Shown here: in pieces, positions 18,052 through 31,848 of the stretch | How positions within the stretch are numbered: the stretch's first letter is position 1 | How the letters are laid out: each line of letters opens with the position of its first letter | NCBI GenBank assembly: GCA_020849655.1 | Contig: JADLFU010000094.1 | Coordinates: 1 to 61,943 of the forward strand | DNA from: Polyangiaceae bacterium | GTDB taxonomy: Bacteria; Myxococcota_A; Polyangia; Polyangiales; Polyangiaceae | Reading direction: 5' to 3' | DNA length: 61,943 nt | Position numbers and translations under genes: made by a program | The notes under the pieces: model-generated | Seen by the model: the letters and a program-made list of their open reading frames with translations, nothing else | Told to the model about the DNA's origin: nothing | Database searches by the model: none

Positions 18052-19314
18052 ATGGACGCGATTCGAGTCCGGGGCGGCAGGAGCCTCGTCGGCACCATCC
18101 CGGTCAGCGGCGCGAAGAACGCCGCGCTGCCGATCCTCTGCGCGACGCTGCTCTCCGACGGCGAGAGCACGCTGCGCAACGTGCCCGCGCTGCGCGACAT
18201 CGAGACGACCTCCGCGCTGCTCGGCTTCATGGGCCGCCGGGTCTCGTGCGCCCCGCCCGTGGTCACGGTCGGCTCGAGCGGCCCCGTGCGCCCCGAGGCG
18301 CCGTACGAGTTCGTGAAGCAGATGCGCGCGAGCGTGCTCGTGCTCGGCCCCCTGCTCGCGCGCTACGGCAAGGTGCGCGTCTCCCTGCCGGGCGGCTGCC
18401 AGATCGGCACGCGCCCCGTCGACCAGCACCTGAAGGGCCTCGAGGCGCTCGGGGCGAGCATCCAGCTCTCGCACGGCTACATCCAGGCCGAGTGCGCGCG
18501 GCTGAAGGGCGCCGAGATCGTCTTCGACATGCCGACGGTGACGGGCACCGAGAACTTGATGATGGCGGCCGCGCTCGCGAAGGGCCGCACCACGCTCGTC
18601 AACTGCGCCGAGGAGCCCGAGGTCGAGGAGCTCGGCCGCGTCCTCAACAAGATGGGCGCGCGCGTCGAGGGCGCGGGCACCCACGTGATGCACATCGAGG
18701 GGCGCGACGCGCTCGATCCCTTCGATCACGCCGTCATCCCCGACCGCATCGAGGCGGGCACGTACATGGTCGCGGCCGCGATGACCCGCGGCGACGTGCT
18801 GGTCGACGGCGCGCCGCTCGAGCACCTCGAGGCGCTCGCCGCGAAGCTCCGCAAGGCGGGCGTCGAGGTCTCGCGCGAGGGGGGCGGCGTGCGCGTGCGC
18901 GTGCCCGGCGAGCTGCGCGGCGTCGACGTGACGACCGCGCCGCACCCTGGGTTCCCCACCGACATGCAGGCGCAGCTGATGACCCTGATGACCCTCGCCG
19001 CGGGGCGCAGCGTGATCACCGAGACGATCTTCGAGAACCGCTTCATGCACGTCCCCGAGCTCGTGCGCATGGGCGCGAACATCGAGGTGCACGGCAACAC
19101 CGCGGTCGTCACGGGCGTCGCCGGGCTCGAGGGCGCGAGCGTGATGGCGACCGATCTGCGCGCGAGCGCGTCCCTCGTCGTCGCGGGCCTCGTCGCGAAC
19201 GGCGAGACCGAGGTGCGGCGGGTCTACCACCTCGATCGCGGCTACGAGCGCATGGAAGAGAAGCTGTCGCGCGTCGGCGCGGACATCGCGCGCGTGCGCG
19301 GCGCCGAGGGCTGA
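18052..19314 (+). CDS. murA: UDP-N-acetylglucosamine 1-carboxyvinyltransferase
   Basis: 420 residues, the standard length for this enzyme, which starts peptidoglycan precursor synthesis by adding enolpyruvate from PEP to UDP-GlcNAc. The sequence starts [20 protein letters not shown] with SGAKNAALP (Lys22). The active-site Cys116 is present in [24 protein letters not shown], so it should be fosfomycin-sensitive in type. [16 protein letters not shown] and the final part [21 protein letters not shown] are also conserved. An upstream GTG-type start exists (18004) but adds 16 unlike residues, so I use the ATG. hisG follows with no gap. Confidence 0.97.
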   Translation: MDAIRVRGGRSLVGTIPVSGAKNAALPILCATLLSDGESTLRNVPALRDIETTSALLGFMGRRVSCAPPVVTVGSSGPVRPEAPYEFVKQMRASVLVLGPLLARYGKVRVSLPGGCQIGTRPVDQHLKGLEALGASIQLSHGYIQAECARLKGAEIVFDMPTVTGTENLMMAAALAKGRTTLVNCAEEPEVEELGRVLNKMGARVEGAGTHVMHIEGRDALDPFDHAVIPDRIEAGTYMVAAAMTRGDVLVDGAPLEHLEALAAKLRKAGVEVSREGGGVRVRVPGELRGVDVTTAPHPGFPTDMQAQLMTLMTLAAGRSVITETIFENRFMHVPELVRMGANIEVHGNTAVVTGVAGLEGASVMATDLRASASLVVAGLVANGETEVRRVYHLDRGYERMEEKLSRVGADIARVRGAEG

Positions 19315-19932
19315 GTGATCACGGTCGCTGTCCCGAAGGGCCGGATCCTCGCGAAGCTCGGCGGGCTGCTCGAGCGCGCGGGCCTCGACGCGTCCCCGCT
19401 CCGCCAGGAGGATCGGCGGCTCTCGCGCGACTCCGACGACGGCGGCGTGCGCTACCTGTTCCTGAAGCCCGACGACGTGCCGACGTACGTGGAGTACGGC
19501 GCCGCCGATCTCGGGTTCTGCGGCCGCGACGTGCTCGACGAGCGCGGCTACGATCTCTACCGCCCGCTCGATCTCGGCGTGGGCCGCTGCCGCATGGTGG
19601 TCGCGCGGCCCGACGGCTGTCGCGAGATCCCCGACGTGCCGCGCGTTGCGACGAAGTTCGCGAAGGTAGCCGAGCGCCACTTCGCCGCGAGGGGCGCCCA
19701 GGCCGAGATCGTCTACGTCGGCGGCTCGGTCGAGCTCGCGCCGCTGGTCGGCCTCGCGGATCTCATCGTCGATCTCGTCGAGAGCGGCGCGACCTTGCGC
19801 GAGAACCACCTCCACGAGGTCGAGACGGTGCTCGAGGTGAGCACGCTGCTCGTCGCCAACCGCGCGGCGTACAAGCTGAAGGCGCGGGAGGTCGCGCCCT
19901 ACGTCGACGCGCTCCGTCGCGCGACGGAGTGA
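19315..19932 (+). CDS. hisG: ATP phosphoribosyltransferase, short form
   Basis: 205 residues from the GTG immediately after the murA stop. It catalyses the first step of histidine synthesis, joining ATP and PRPP. Motifs: ITVAVPKGRILAKLGGLLERAG, DVPTYVEYGAADLGFCGRDVL, ATKFAKVAERHF, and the PRPP loop in IVDLVESGATLRENHL. At this length it lacks the C-terminal regulatory domain, so it is the short HisG that works with HisZ; no hisZ is in the window. murA-hisG adjacency is known in several bacteria. It converges with the thiolase gene 21 bp away. Confidence 0.96.
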   Translation: MITVAVPKGRILAKLGGLLERAGLDASPLRQEDRRLSRDSDDGGVRYLFLKPDDVPTYVEYGAADLGFCGRDVLDERGYDLYRPLDLGVGRCRMVVARPDGCREIPDVPRVATKFAKVAERHFAARGAQAEIVYVGGSVELAPLVGLADLIVDLVESGATLRENHLHEVETVLEVSTLLVANRAAYKLKAREVAPYVDALRRATE

Positions 19933-19953
19933 CCGCCACGCGACGAAGCGGCG

Positions 19954-21165
<1,212 letters not shown>

Positions 21166-21283
21166 GCAGCGGAGCATGGCCCGCGCCCGGCCTCGGCTGA
21201 AGATCAATCTGCGCCGGCCGCGCCCCGCCCTGCCCGGCGCCGCTGGACCAGGTTTCGGAAAGGTGGCAATACGCGCGCCTCGC

Positions 21284-24328
<3,045 letters not shown>

Positions 24329-24907
24329 TCAGCGAAACGGCGTCGTCCCGCACCGCGCCTGACGGATCACCGTCCGACCCCCGCCGGTGGAGCGGTGGTC
24401 GAGGTCGGAGGCGCGCGGCGTCGGGACGAACCACGCGTCTATCTGCGACGGCAGCGCCCAGAACCTCGCCGCCTCGGGGAGCGCCTCGAGCGGCGGGCGC
24501 TCCGGCGGCGCGCGCCCGTAGGCGGTGTGCTCGACGAAGAAGCACTGGTCGGTCGCGAGGGGCGCCCAGAGGTACGTCCTGCCGCGCGCGACGCCAGCGT
24601 CGACGGACTCCAGCTCACGCCCGTCCGCCGCGCGCGCGATCAGCCGCCGCGCGCCGGGGAACACGCGCACGCGCAGGCCCGCGCCCGGCGTCTCGGCGGC
24701 GACGTTCGGGACGACGTACGTGGCGCCGTCCACCGACACGACGATCGGCGCGCCCGAGGTGGAGACGATCACGAGCGTCGCCCTCGCGCCGAGCACGACC
24801 TCGAGCGCCGCCCACGCGCCGAGCGCCGCGAGCGCGCCGGCCGAGAGCTGCTTGTGCTGCGGCCACGCCCGGACCTCCTCGATCCAGCGCCGCGCGCGCG
24901 CCGTCAT
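24329..24907 (-). CDS. Single-pass membrane protein of unknown function
   Basis: 192 residues from ATG 24907; an alternative GTG upstream would add about nine residues. A basic N-terminus (MTARARRWIEEVRAWPQHKQ) precedes one transmembrane segment (LSAGALAALGAWAALEVVLGA). The rest is outside and looks beta-rich (LVIVSTSGAPIVVSVDGATYVVP, LRVRVFPGARRLIARAADG) with a PEGA-like feel, then a Pro-rich part ending with an isolated Cys. I do not recognise a family. It is convergent with secA at zero distance and divergent from the TPR gene, with 123 bp between starts. Confidence 0.65.
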   Translation of the reverse strand: MTARARRWIEEVRAWPQHKQLSAGALAALGAWAALEVVLGARATLVIVSTSGAPIVVSVDGATYVVPNVAAETPGAGLRVRVFPGARRLIARAADGRELESVDAGVARGRTYLWAPLATDQCFFVEHTAYGRAPPERPPLEALPEAARFWALPSQIDAWFVPTPRASDLDHRSTGGGRTVIRQARCGTTPFR

Positions 24908-25030
24908 CCTCGCCGCCACGAGCCAGCGCGACACCGCGCGCAGCTTGCTCGGGGGGGCGCATGGGGGCAAGCGAGGCGCCCCGAAATGGCGACAGCGCGA
25001 GGCGAGCCCTGCTAAAACGCTCGCTGGCGA

Positions 25031-28000
25031 ATGTTCAAGGTCGACTGCCCCGGCTGCAAGGCGAGCTACAACGTCGATGAGCGGCGCGTGCCGGACGCCG
25101 GGCTGAAGATGCGCTGCCCGAAGTGCAGCACGACCTTCACGGTGCACCGCCCCGGCGATGACGCGCCCGAGCTGCCGCTGGTCGCCGCGCCGTCGCGCGG
25201 CGCGCTCGACAGCGGCCCGGATCTCCCCGCCGTCGCGAAGGCAGAGCTCCCCGCGCGCGCCGCGCCGCGGCCCGCGCCGCCGCGGCCCCCCCCGCCCACG
25301 CCCGCTCCACGGCAGACCCAGCAGGGGCTCGGCATGGACCTCGATTTGCCAGGCGTCGTGTCGCCGCGGGCGGGAGGTCCCCGGCTCGATCAGGAGATCG
25401 ATCTCCCGCTCGCCGCGAAGCCCGCCCCGCGCCCGCCCGCGCAGAAGCCGTCGGCGCCGCCCTCGCTCGACGCGGAGCTCGACCTCCCCATGCCCGCGGG
25501 GGCGGCGCCGCGCCCGCCCGCGCAGAAGCGGTCGGCGCCGCCGCTCGACGCGGAGCTCGATCTCCCGATGCCAGCGGGCGCGCCTCGCCGCGGCCCGCCC
25601 GCGCTGGAGATGGACGACGGCGCGGGCCTGCCGGCCGTCGGCGGCGCCCCGAAGCGGGAGGCTCGGCGGGTCACGGGCGGCTCCCTGTTCGGCGACGATC
25701 TGCCCGCTCCGGCCGCGGTCGGGCTGCCTGCCGCCACTGCGGCGCCCCACGGCAGCGCCGCGTTCGAGCTCGATCTGCCCTCTCCCGGTCGCGCGGCGGC
25801 GCCGCCCGCGCGCGCGCCGCTCGTGTCCGAGGGTGGAGGGTTCGGCGAGCTCGATCTCCCGGCGGTCGGCGCCATCGGCCTCCCCGCGACCGGCGGCTCC
25901 GCCCCGGCGATCCCTCAGCTCCCCGATTTCGGAGGAGCGCCCGCGCAGGGTGGCGGCGCCGCGGAGTTCGGAGAGGTGGCGGGGTTCGGTGAGCCCGCTG
26001 GGTTCGGCGAGCCCGCTGGGTTCGGCGAGCCCGGCGGGTTCGGCGAGCCCGACTTCGGCCGTCCTCCGTCCTTCTCGGGAGACCCCTTCGCCGGTGCGTC
26101 GGGCCCGCCGTCGCTCGCCGAGCCGGACGGCTTCGGCAAGCCCGCTCCGTTCTCGGCGCCGCCGCCCGCGCCCGCGGCGTCGCACGAGGCCGATCCTTTC
26201 GGCAGCGAAGACCCGTTCGCGAAGCCCGCCGCGCCCGCGCCGGCCGCGCACGTGCAGCGCCAGGCAGGTGGGGGGGTCTCCTTCGGCGAGGTCGATCTCG
26301 GGGCCGACGCCGGCGACGCGCTCCCCGTCGAGGCCGCCGCGCCGACCGGTGGCGGGGGCGCGGGGTGGGGCGAGCGCGATCTCGGGGGAGGAGGCGACGA
26401 CGACATGGAGTTCGGCGCCATCCCGCAGGAGGGCACCGGTCGCGTCGGGCCGAGCGCCGGGCCGAGCGTCTCGCCCCCCGCCGCGGGCGCGCGCGTCATC
26501 GCCGCGCCTCCCGTGCGCCGCCCCGAGGCCGAGGCGGCCCCGCCCCCGAAGCGCGGTCGAGGCCTCAAGATCGCGGCCGGCGCGCTCGTGCTCGTGATCG
26601 CGGCGGGCGTCGGCACGTCGTTCACCGAGCACGGGCCCTTCGGTTACAACCTGGTCTACGACGCCGTGAAGGCGAAGGACTGGGACGAGACCCTCCACGC
26701 CACCGCGAAGCGCAGCGCCGCCGCGATGTCACAGGATACTTCCGCGAGCGGCGCCGAGGCCGCGCGCATCGCCGACGGCGCGGCGACCGCGAACGAGCGC
26801 GCGACGGCGATCGCGGCGTACGCCGCGTACGTCGCCTTCGCGAGGGAGCTCAGGTTCGGGCGGGATCCGGCGCTCCACGCGCGCGGCAAGACGCTCCTCG
26901 CCACCCTCCCGCCGGACGCGAGCGGGTTCGGCTACGATCACGCGCGCGCCGCGCAGCTCGCGGCGAACGACCAGGTGCCTCGCGGCCTCGCCGCCGCCGA
27001 GAGCCTCGCCCGCCGCTCCCCGAACGATCCTGACGCGGTGTCGCTCGCGGCCGAGATCGCGCTCGACGCGCGCGACGCGGACAAGGCGCTCGCGCACTTC
27101 ACGCAGCTCGCGACCTTCGAGCCCGGCGCGCGCGCGACCTTCGGCATGGCGCGCGCCCACCTGCTGAAGGGCGAGCGCGACAAGGCCGAGGCCGCCGCGA
27201 AGAAGGTCGTCGACACCGCGCCCGCGCACGCGGCCTCGCGCGTGATGCTCGCGCGGCTCATCTGGGACGGGTCCAGGGACGACGCCGCGACCGAGGGCTA
27301 CGTCGACAAGGTGCTGAAGGACCCAGCGATCCGCGCCAACGCGAGCAACGGCGATCTCGTCGCCGCCTACACGCTGATCGGCGAGCTCGCGCTGCGCAGA
27401 TCGCGGGTCACCGCCGCGGAGGCCGCGTTCAACGAGGCGCTGAAGCTCGACACGCGCGCGCCCGGGGCGCTCGCGGGCGTCGGCGAGGCGCTCTACCGCG
27501 CCGGGCGCTTCGCCGAGGCGCTCGCGCGCTTCAACTCGGCGATGGAGGCCGATCCCGAGGCCGTCGGACCGAAGATCGGCGTCGCGAAGACCAAGATCTC
27601 GCTCGAGCGCCTGCAGGAGGCGAAGGATCTGCTGAAGAACCTCGCGAAGCAGCTCCGTGAGGCCAACAAGCCGAGCTACCAGGTGCTCTCGTGGCTCGGG
27701 CGCACCGAGGAGGCGCTCGGCGACAAGGCGTCGGCGGAGTCCGACTACCTCGAGGCCATCAAGCTCGGCGGCGCCGACACCGACGTCGTCGAGACGTACG
27801 TGTCGCTCGCCCAGCTGCTGCTCGGTCTCGGGCGCCCGGCGGAGGCCACCGCGAAGCTCGACGAGGCGAAGGCCAAGCTGCCGAAGTCGGTCGCGCTGTT
27901 CAAGGCCATGGGAGATCTCGCGTTCCAGGCTGGTCGCTACGAGGAGGCCGAGCGCGATTTCGACTCGGCGCTGGCGCTCGACGAGCACGAGCTGGCGACG

Positions 28001-29008
28001 AGGTTCCGCCTCGGCGTCACCCAGCGCCGCCTGTCGAAGTTCGAGGCGGCCGCGGCGTCGCTCGACAAGGTCGCCGCCAGCGACAAGGACTACCCGGGCC
28101 TCTCGCTCGAGCGCGCGGTGCTCTTCGAGGCGTCCGGGCAGAGCAGCAAGGCGCTCGAGATGTACGAGGCCGCGCTCGCGAAGGCACCCAACGATCCCGA
28201 TCTGATGCTCCGCGTGGCCGCCGCGCAGCTCGCGACGCCGACCGCCCCCGTGGCGAAGGCCGAGGAGCTGCTCCGCAAGGTGCTGCAGGTCCGCGCCAAC
28301 AGCGCCGAGGTCAACCACTACATGGGGCGGGCGCTCCTGATGCGAGGCACCAACCTCGCCGAGGCGCTGAAGTACCTGCGCCGCGCGACGGAGCTCGATC
28401 CCAACCGCGCCGAGTACTGGCTGTACGTCGGCTGGGCCGCGAACGAGGCCGATCAGCAGTCGGTCGCCGCCGACGCGCTCGACAAGTGCCTCGACCGCGA
28501 CAGGAGCCTCGCCGATGCGTACTGGCAGCGGGGCGTGCTGCGCCGGCGCCAGCGCCAGGTCATCGACGCCGAGGCCGACCTGAAGAAGGCGCTCGAGCTC
28601 CGTCCGTCACGCTACGAGGCCTACGCGACGCTCGCCGAGGTCTACGAGGACCAGCAGCGCTGGCCCGCCGCCGAGGACGCCTGGGGCAAGGCCCTCAAGG
28701 GCAACGGCGACCGCGCGGACTGGCGGTTCCGCCTCGGCAAGCTCATCAAGGAGCACGGCAACCGCGCCGGCGCGCTCGAGCACCTCGCGAAGGCGCACGA
28801 GCTGGCCATGCGCGCCGAGACCAAGCCGCCGTGGCTCACCGAGTGCGCGCTCCTGCTCGGCGAGGCGGAGAACGCCGCGGGCAAGCGCGACCTCGCCATC
28901 CAGCACTTCCAGCAGTTCGTCAGCCTCGCCGCGCCCGACAGCCCCTACCTGCCCGACGTCTGCCGCAAGCTGAAGCAGCTGGGAGACGAAGCGCGCGGCT
29001 GCCGCTGA
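25031..29008 (+). CDS. MJ0042 zinc-ribbon, Pro/Ala-linker, transmembrane, TPR protein
   Basis: 1325 residues. The N-terminal 40 residues form an MJ0042 zinc ribbon (Cys6, Cys9, Cys29, Cys32: DCPGCK ... MRCPKC). Residues ~45-500 are a Pro/Ala/Gly linker with recurrent acidic short motifs such as DLPA, ELDLP and GFGEPA. One transmembrane segment follows near 510-530 (LKIAAGALVLVIAAGVGTSF), and residues ~640-1320 are many TPR-type helical repeats (AEAAFNEALKLDTRAPGALAGVGEALYRAG, ALKYLRRATELDPNRAEYWLYVGWA and others). It would place a zinc ribbon in the cytoplasm and a TPR scaffold outside. The design is recurrent in myxobacteria; related zinc-ribbon proteins include the adventurous-motility protein AgmX/GltJ, but I cannot assign it to that role. 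Confidence 0.85.
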   Translation: MFKVDCPGCKASYNVDERRVPDAGLKMRCPKCSTTFTVHRPGDDAPELPLVAAPSRGALDSGPDLPAVAKAELPARAAPRPAPPRPPPPTPAPRQTQQGLGMDLDLPGVVSPRAGGPRLDQEIDLPLAAKPAPRPPAQKPSAPPSLDAELDLPMPAGAAPRPPAQKRSAPPLDAELDLPMPAGAPRRGPPALEMDDGAGLPAVGGAPKREARRVTGGSLFGDDLPAPAAVGLPAATAAPHGSAAFELDLPSPGRAAAPPARAPLVSEGGGFGELDLPAVGAIGLPATGGSAPAIPQLPDFGGAPAQGGGAAEFGEVAGFGEPAGFGEPAGFGEPGGFGEPDFGRPPSFSGDPFAGASGPPSLAEPDGFGKPAPFSAPPPAPAASHEADPFGSEDPFAKPAAPAPAAHVQRQAGGGVSFGEVDLGADAGDALPVEAAAPTGGGGAGWGERDLGGGGDDDMEFGAIPQEGTGRVGPSAGPSVSPPAAGARVIAAPPVRRPEAEAAPPPKRGRGLKIAAGALVLVIAAGVGTSFTEHGPFGYNLVYDAVKAKDWDETLHATAKRSAAAMSQDTSASGAEAARIADGAATANERATAIAAYAAYVAFARELRFGRDPALHARGKTLLATLPPDASGFGYDHARAAQLAANDQVPRGLAAAESLARRSPNDPDAVSLAAEIALDARDADKALAHFTQLATFEPGARATFGMARAHLLKGERDKAEAAAKKVVDTAPAHAASRVMLARLIWDGSRDDAATEGYVDKVLKDPAIRANASNGDLVAAYTLIGELALRRSRVTAAEAAFNEALKLDTRAPGALAGVGEALYRAGRFAEALARFNSAMEADPEAVGPKIGVAKTKISLERLQEAKDLLKNLAKQLREANKPSYQVLSWLGRTEEALGDKASAESDYLEAIKLGGADTDVVETYVSLAQLLLGLGRPAEATAKLDEAKAKLPKSVALFKAMGDLAFQAGRYEEAERDFDSALALDEHELATRFRLGVTQRRLSKFEAAAASLDKVAASDKDYPGLSLERAVLFEASGQSSKALEMYEAALAKAPNDPDLMLRVAAAQLATPTAPVAKAEELLRKVLQVRANSAEVNHYMGRALLMRGTNLAEALKYLRRATELDPNRAEYWLYVGWAANEADQQSVAADALDKCLDRDRSLADAYWQRGVLRRRQRQVIDAEADLKKALELRPSRYEAYATLAEVYEDQQRWPAAEDAWGKALKGNGDRADWRFRLGKLIKEHGNRAGALEHLAKAHELAMRAETKPPWLTECALLLGEAENAAGKRDLAIQHFQQFVSLAAPDSPYLPDVCRKLKQLGDEARGCR
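25982..26053 (+). repeat. 18-bp coding tandem repeat (GFGEPA)
   Basis: Four near-identical copies of gggttcggcgagcccgct encode GFGEPA/GFGEPG in the linker of the zinc-ribbon TPR protein. Only single-base differences separate the copies, so the expansion looks recent. Confidence 0.85.
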
Positions 29009-29009
29009 A

Positions 29010-29130
29010 GAGGTGCCCAATCTTGCGGCTGCACCGGGCGACGCGTCGGTCGGCCTCCTCGAAATACGGTGGGTATTCCTGCGTCGGCCTCCCTAGCCTC
29101 GCCCGGTTCGCTCGCGAGCTTGGACACCTC
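29010..29130. repeat. 121-bp imperfect inverted-repeat element
   Basis: The arms at 29010-29043 and 29097-29130 are inverted copies matching at about 26 of 34 positions: both ends start GAGGTG and share CCAA, GCG and CCGGGCGA blocks. At the centre aatac-ggtgg-gtatt (29063-29077) forms a small palindrome, flanked by two copies of cgtcgg..cggcctcc. It starts two bases after the stop of the TPR gene and ends 20 bp before the end of the next, convergent gene. It could be a terminator-like long hairpin acting both ways, or a small non-coding mobile element (MITE/REP-like). Confidence 0.6.
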
Positions 29131-29150
29131 TCGAGCCGCGCGACTGGCGC

Positions 29151-30422
29151 TCAGCGCTTCATCGCCAGGAGGGCGCACGCGGCGCGGGTGCGCGCGTCGG
29201 CGTCGTCGTCGGCGAGGACGGGCGCGGCGTCCGGGAACTCCCGCATCGACGCGAGCTCCGTCGCCGCCCACGCGCGCACGTTCGGCTCGGCGGAGCGCGT
29301 GTCCTCGGCGAGCAGCGACACCACGCGGCGATCGCCGGCCACCGCCATCGCCGAGCGCGCGGCGTTGCGGACGGCGGAGGTGCCGGTCGCGTAGCCGGCG
29401 AGGTCGTCGAGCGCCTTCTGCTTGTGATCCTTCCGCCACGCGAGCCGGCCGAGCGCCGCGACCCTCACGCGCAGATCGCCGTCCTCCGACGCCTTCTCCA
29501 TGGCCTTCTGCGCGTCGGGATCGTCGGCGTCGAGGTAGCCGATCGCCGAGACGCGCGCGTCGGTGGGGCCGCTCTCGACCGCGCGCAGGATGGCGGCGCG
29601 CGCGGCCTCCGCCTCGGATCCGCCGCGGCCCTTCAAGAGGCCAGCGGCCGTCAGCGCCGGGACCCCGCGCGAGGTCTCGACCACCCAGAGCAGCTGATCT
29701 CGCCCACCCGCGTCGTAGCTCGCCGCCATCCCCCAGGCGCTGGCGAGGGATGAGCGCAGCGGCTCGTCGGCGGTCGCCCAGCGATCCTTCAGCGTGAGCA
29801 CGACGTCGCGCCCGCCGATGCGCCCGGCCGCGCGCGCCGCGACGCCGCGCACGAGCCCGTCGGGATCGAGCCGCGCGGCGTCGAGCAGCGCGCCCGCGTC
29901 GCCCGGGTCGGCCGCGTCGAGCGCCGCGAACAGCGCGCCTCGCCGGACCCGCACGTCGAGGTCGACGAACAGGCCGCGACGCCGGGCGCCGTCACGCTCG
30001 CGGAACAGCGTGCGCGCGCCGACCGCTCGCCACCCGGCGTCGTCGCTGCCCGCCTCCTCGCGGTAGCCGCCAGGCGAGACCACCCCGCCGTCGACCAGCA
30101 AGAAGGCCGCGTGCGCGCCCGCGTCGTCGCGGGTCTTCGCGCGCCGCTCGACCACGTCGTCGACCTTCTTCAGGCAGCCCTGCAGGAGATCGAGGCGGGC
30201 GGAGGCGTCCTCGGGCTTCGTGTCCTTCAGCGTCCGCGCGACGACCGCGTGCGCGATGTCGCGGACCTCGCCGCCGTCGAGCTTGCGCTGATGGGCCTCG
30301 ACGTACCGCCGCAGCCCCGCGTAGTCGCCGCGCTCGGCGAGGCCGACGCCCGTCGACGTGCCGCAGCCACCGAGGATCGACAGCGCCGTGATCGCGAGCC
30401 CGGCCGACGACGAGAGTCTCAT
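29151..30422 (-). CDS. HEAT-repeat lipoprotein
   Basis: 423 residues. ATG 30422 begins a lipoprotein signal (MRLSSSAGLAITALSILGGC; lipobox LGGC). An N-terminal helical part (RGDYAGLRRYVEAHQRKLDGG, IAHAVVARTLKD) is followed by a run of HEAT/PBS-type alpha repeats (GLVRGVAARAAGRIGGRD, DLRVRVAALGRLAWRKD, AVRNAARSAMAVAGDRRVV, NVRAWAATELASMREF, ADARTRAACALLAMKR). Such arrays are protein-binding scaffolds. It would be membrane-anchored outside the cytoplasm. It lies downstream of the PP2C gene on the same strand with a 43-bp gap and may be co-transcribed. Confidence 0.85.
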   Translation of the reverse strand: MRLSSSAGLAITALSILGGCGTSTGVGLAERGDYAGLRRYVEAHQRKLDGGEVRDIAHAVVARTLKDTKPEDASARLDLLQGCLKKVDDVVERRAKTRDDAGAHAAFLLVDGGVVSPGGYREEAGSDDAGWRAVGARTLFRERDGARRRGLFVDLDVRVRRGALFAALDAADPGDAGALLDAARLDPDGLVRGVAARAAGRIGGRDVVLTLKDRWATADEPLRSSLASAWGMAASYDAGGRDQLLWVVETSRGVPALTAAGLLKGRGGSEAEAARAAILRAVESGPTDARVSAIGYLDADDPDAQKAMEKASEDGDLRVRVAALGRLAWRKDHKQKALDDLAGYATGTSAVRNAARSAMAVAGDRRVVSLLAEDTRSAEPNVRAWAATELASMREFPDAAPVLADDDADARTRAACALLAMKR

Positions 30423-30465
30423 TTGCGCGCGGAGCCTACACGAGGCTTGTGGCAAGTCGAGGCGC

Positions 30466-31737
30466 TCACGGCACCGTGTCGTGCTCGTCGAACGGCGCGC
30501 GGATCGTGTGCGGCACCTCGCCGCGCCGCCAGTCGACGAGCTCGGCGTTCGACGATCTCAGCCGCGCGGACATCGCCTGCACGAGCGCCCAGAGCACCTT
30601 CACGCCGACCACGGGATCGGCGCGCATCAGCTTGCCCATCGCGTCCTCGGTGAGCACGAGCGTCTCGGTGGGCTCGAGCGCGCGCACCGTCGCCGAGCGC
30701 TCGGCGTACTCGACGAGCGCCATCTCGCCGAAGTGCCCGCCCGGCCCCAGCTCGGCGAACGAGACGCCCTGGCGCTCCACCGAGACGCGGCCCGTGACGA
30801 CGATGAAGAGGTCCGAGTCCTGCTCGCCCTCGCGCACGACGAGCTCGCCTGCGGCGAACGACCGCGTGCTCGTGACGGCGAGCGTCGCAGCCTGCTCCTT
30901 GTAGCTGAGGTGCGCGAGCAGCGGCACGTGCCGGACGGCGTCGATGCGCAGGCGCGCGACCGTGGACGAGCCGTCGAACGTCGTCGCGCGCGCGCGGAGC
31001 ACGACCGCCGTCACGTTGTCGGCGCCGCCCGCGGCGTTCGCGTGATCGATGAGCGCGCGCGCCGCGTCGCCGCCGGAGTCGAGCAGCGCCGGGATGCGCG
31101 CGTCGTCAGGCAGGTACATGTGCAGGCCGTCCGAGCTCAAGAGCAGCGCGTCGTCGTTCGCGAGCTCGAGCGCGAGCGTGTCGACCTGCACCGACTCGTG
31201 CGAGCCGAGGCTGCGCGTCAGCACCCCGCGAAAGCGGCTCTGCTCCGCCTCCTCGCGCGTCATCGCGCCGGCCTTCACCTGCATCGCGGCGATGGTGTGA
31301 TCCTCGGTCAGGTGGTGCACGCCGCCCTGCCTGATGAGGTAGATGCGGCTGTCGCCGACGTGCCCGAGCACCGCCAACCCCCCCGCGTGCACCACGCACG
31401 AGAGCGTCGTGCCCATGCGCCGCCCCTCGGCCAGGTTGCGCTGGTGCACCGTCGCGCAGGCGGCCTGGACGGACTCCTCCACCGCGCGGCAGGCCGCCGC
31501 GCGCGCCTCCGCGGACGCGTCGCGCGCGAGGCTCGCGAAGGTCGCCGCGCGCTCGCGCACGCTCGCCCGCACGACCTCGGCCGCGAGCTTGCTCGCCTCC
31601 TCGCCCCCCCGCTTGCCCCCGATGCCGTCGGCGACGAGGTCGAGGCCGAGCTCGGCGTCGGCGACGTAGCAGTCCTCGTTGCCCTGCCGCTTGCGACCGA
31701 CGTCCGTCGCCGCGGCGACCGAGAGAGTGAAACCCAT
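30466..31737 (-). CDS. PP2C-type protein phosphatase fused to a cyclic-nucleotide-binding domain
   Basis: 423 residues. Residues 1-~250 are a PPM/PP2C Ser/Thr phosphatase: RQGNEDCYVAD (Glu21, Asp22), LVADGIGGKRGGEEAS (Asp37-Gly38), GTTLSCVV, LGHVGDSRIYLIR, LLLSSDGL and GGADNVTAVVL, so all metal-binding positions seem present. Residues ~283-400 are a cNMP-binding beta roll: FAAGELVVREGEQDSDLFIVVTGRVSV and FGEMALVEYAERSATVRA, the latter matching the phosphate-binding cassette with its conserved Glu and Arg. It probably counters Hanks kinases such as those at 8280 and 37429, with activity tuned by a nucleotide; the ligand is not known. There is no signal or transmembrane segment. Confidence 0.93.
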   Translation of the reverse strand: MGFTLSVAAATDVGRKRQGNEDCYVADAELGLDLVADGIGGKRGGEEASKLAAEVVRASVRERAATFASLARDASAEARAAACRAVEESVQAACATVHQRNLAEGRRMGTTLSCVVHAGGLAVLGHVGDSRIYLIRQGGVHHLTEDHTIAAMQVKAGAMTREEAEQSRFRGVLTRSLGSHESVQVDTLALELANDDALLLSSDGLHMYLPDDARIPALLDSGGDAARALIDHANAAGGADNVTAVVLRARATTFDGSSTVARLRIDAVRHVPLLAHLSYKEQAATLAVTSTRSFAAGELVVREGEQDSDLFIVVTGRVSVERQGVSFAELGPGGHFGEMALVEYAERSATVRALEPTETLVLTEDAMGKLMRADPVVGVKVLWALVQAMSARLRSSNAELVDWRRGEVPHTIRAPFDEHDTVP

Positions 31738-31848
31738 GCGGGCAGCTTCTCACGCTTGCCCGACGCGCGACCACCATCGCCCTCGCGCCTCGTTGAGAGG
31801 CGGATCGCCCGCTCGACGCGGGACGGGCGACATGACAGACGATCCCGC

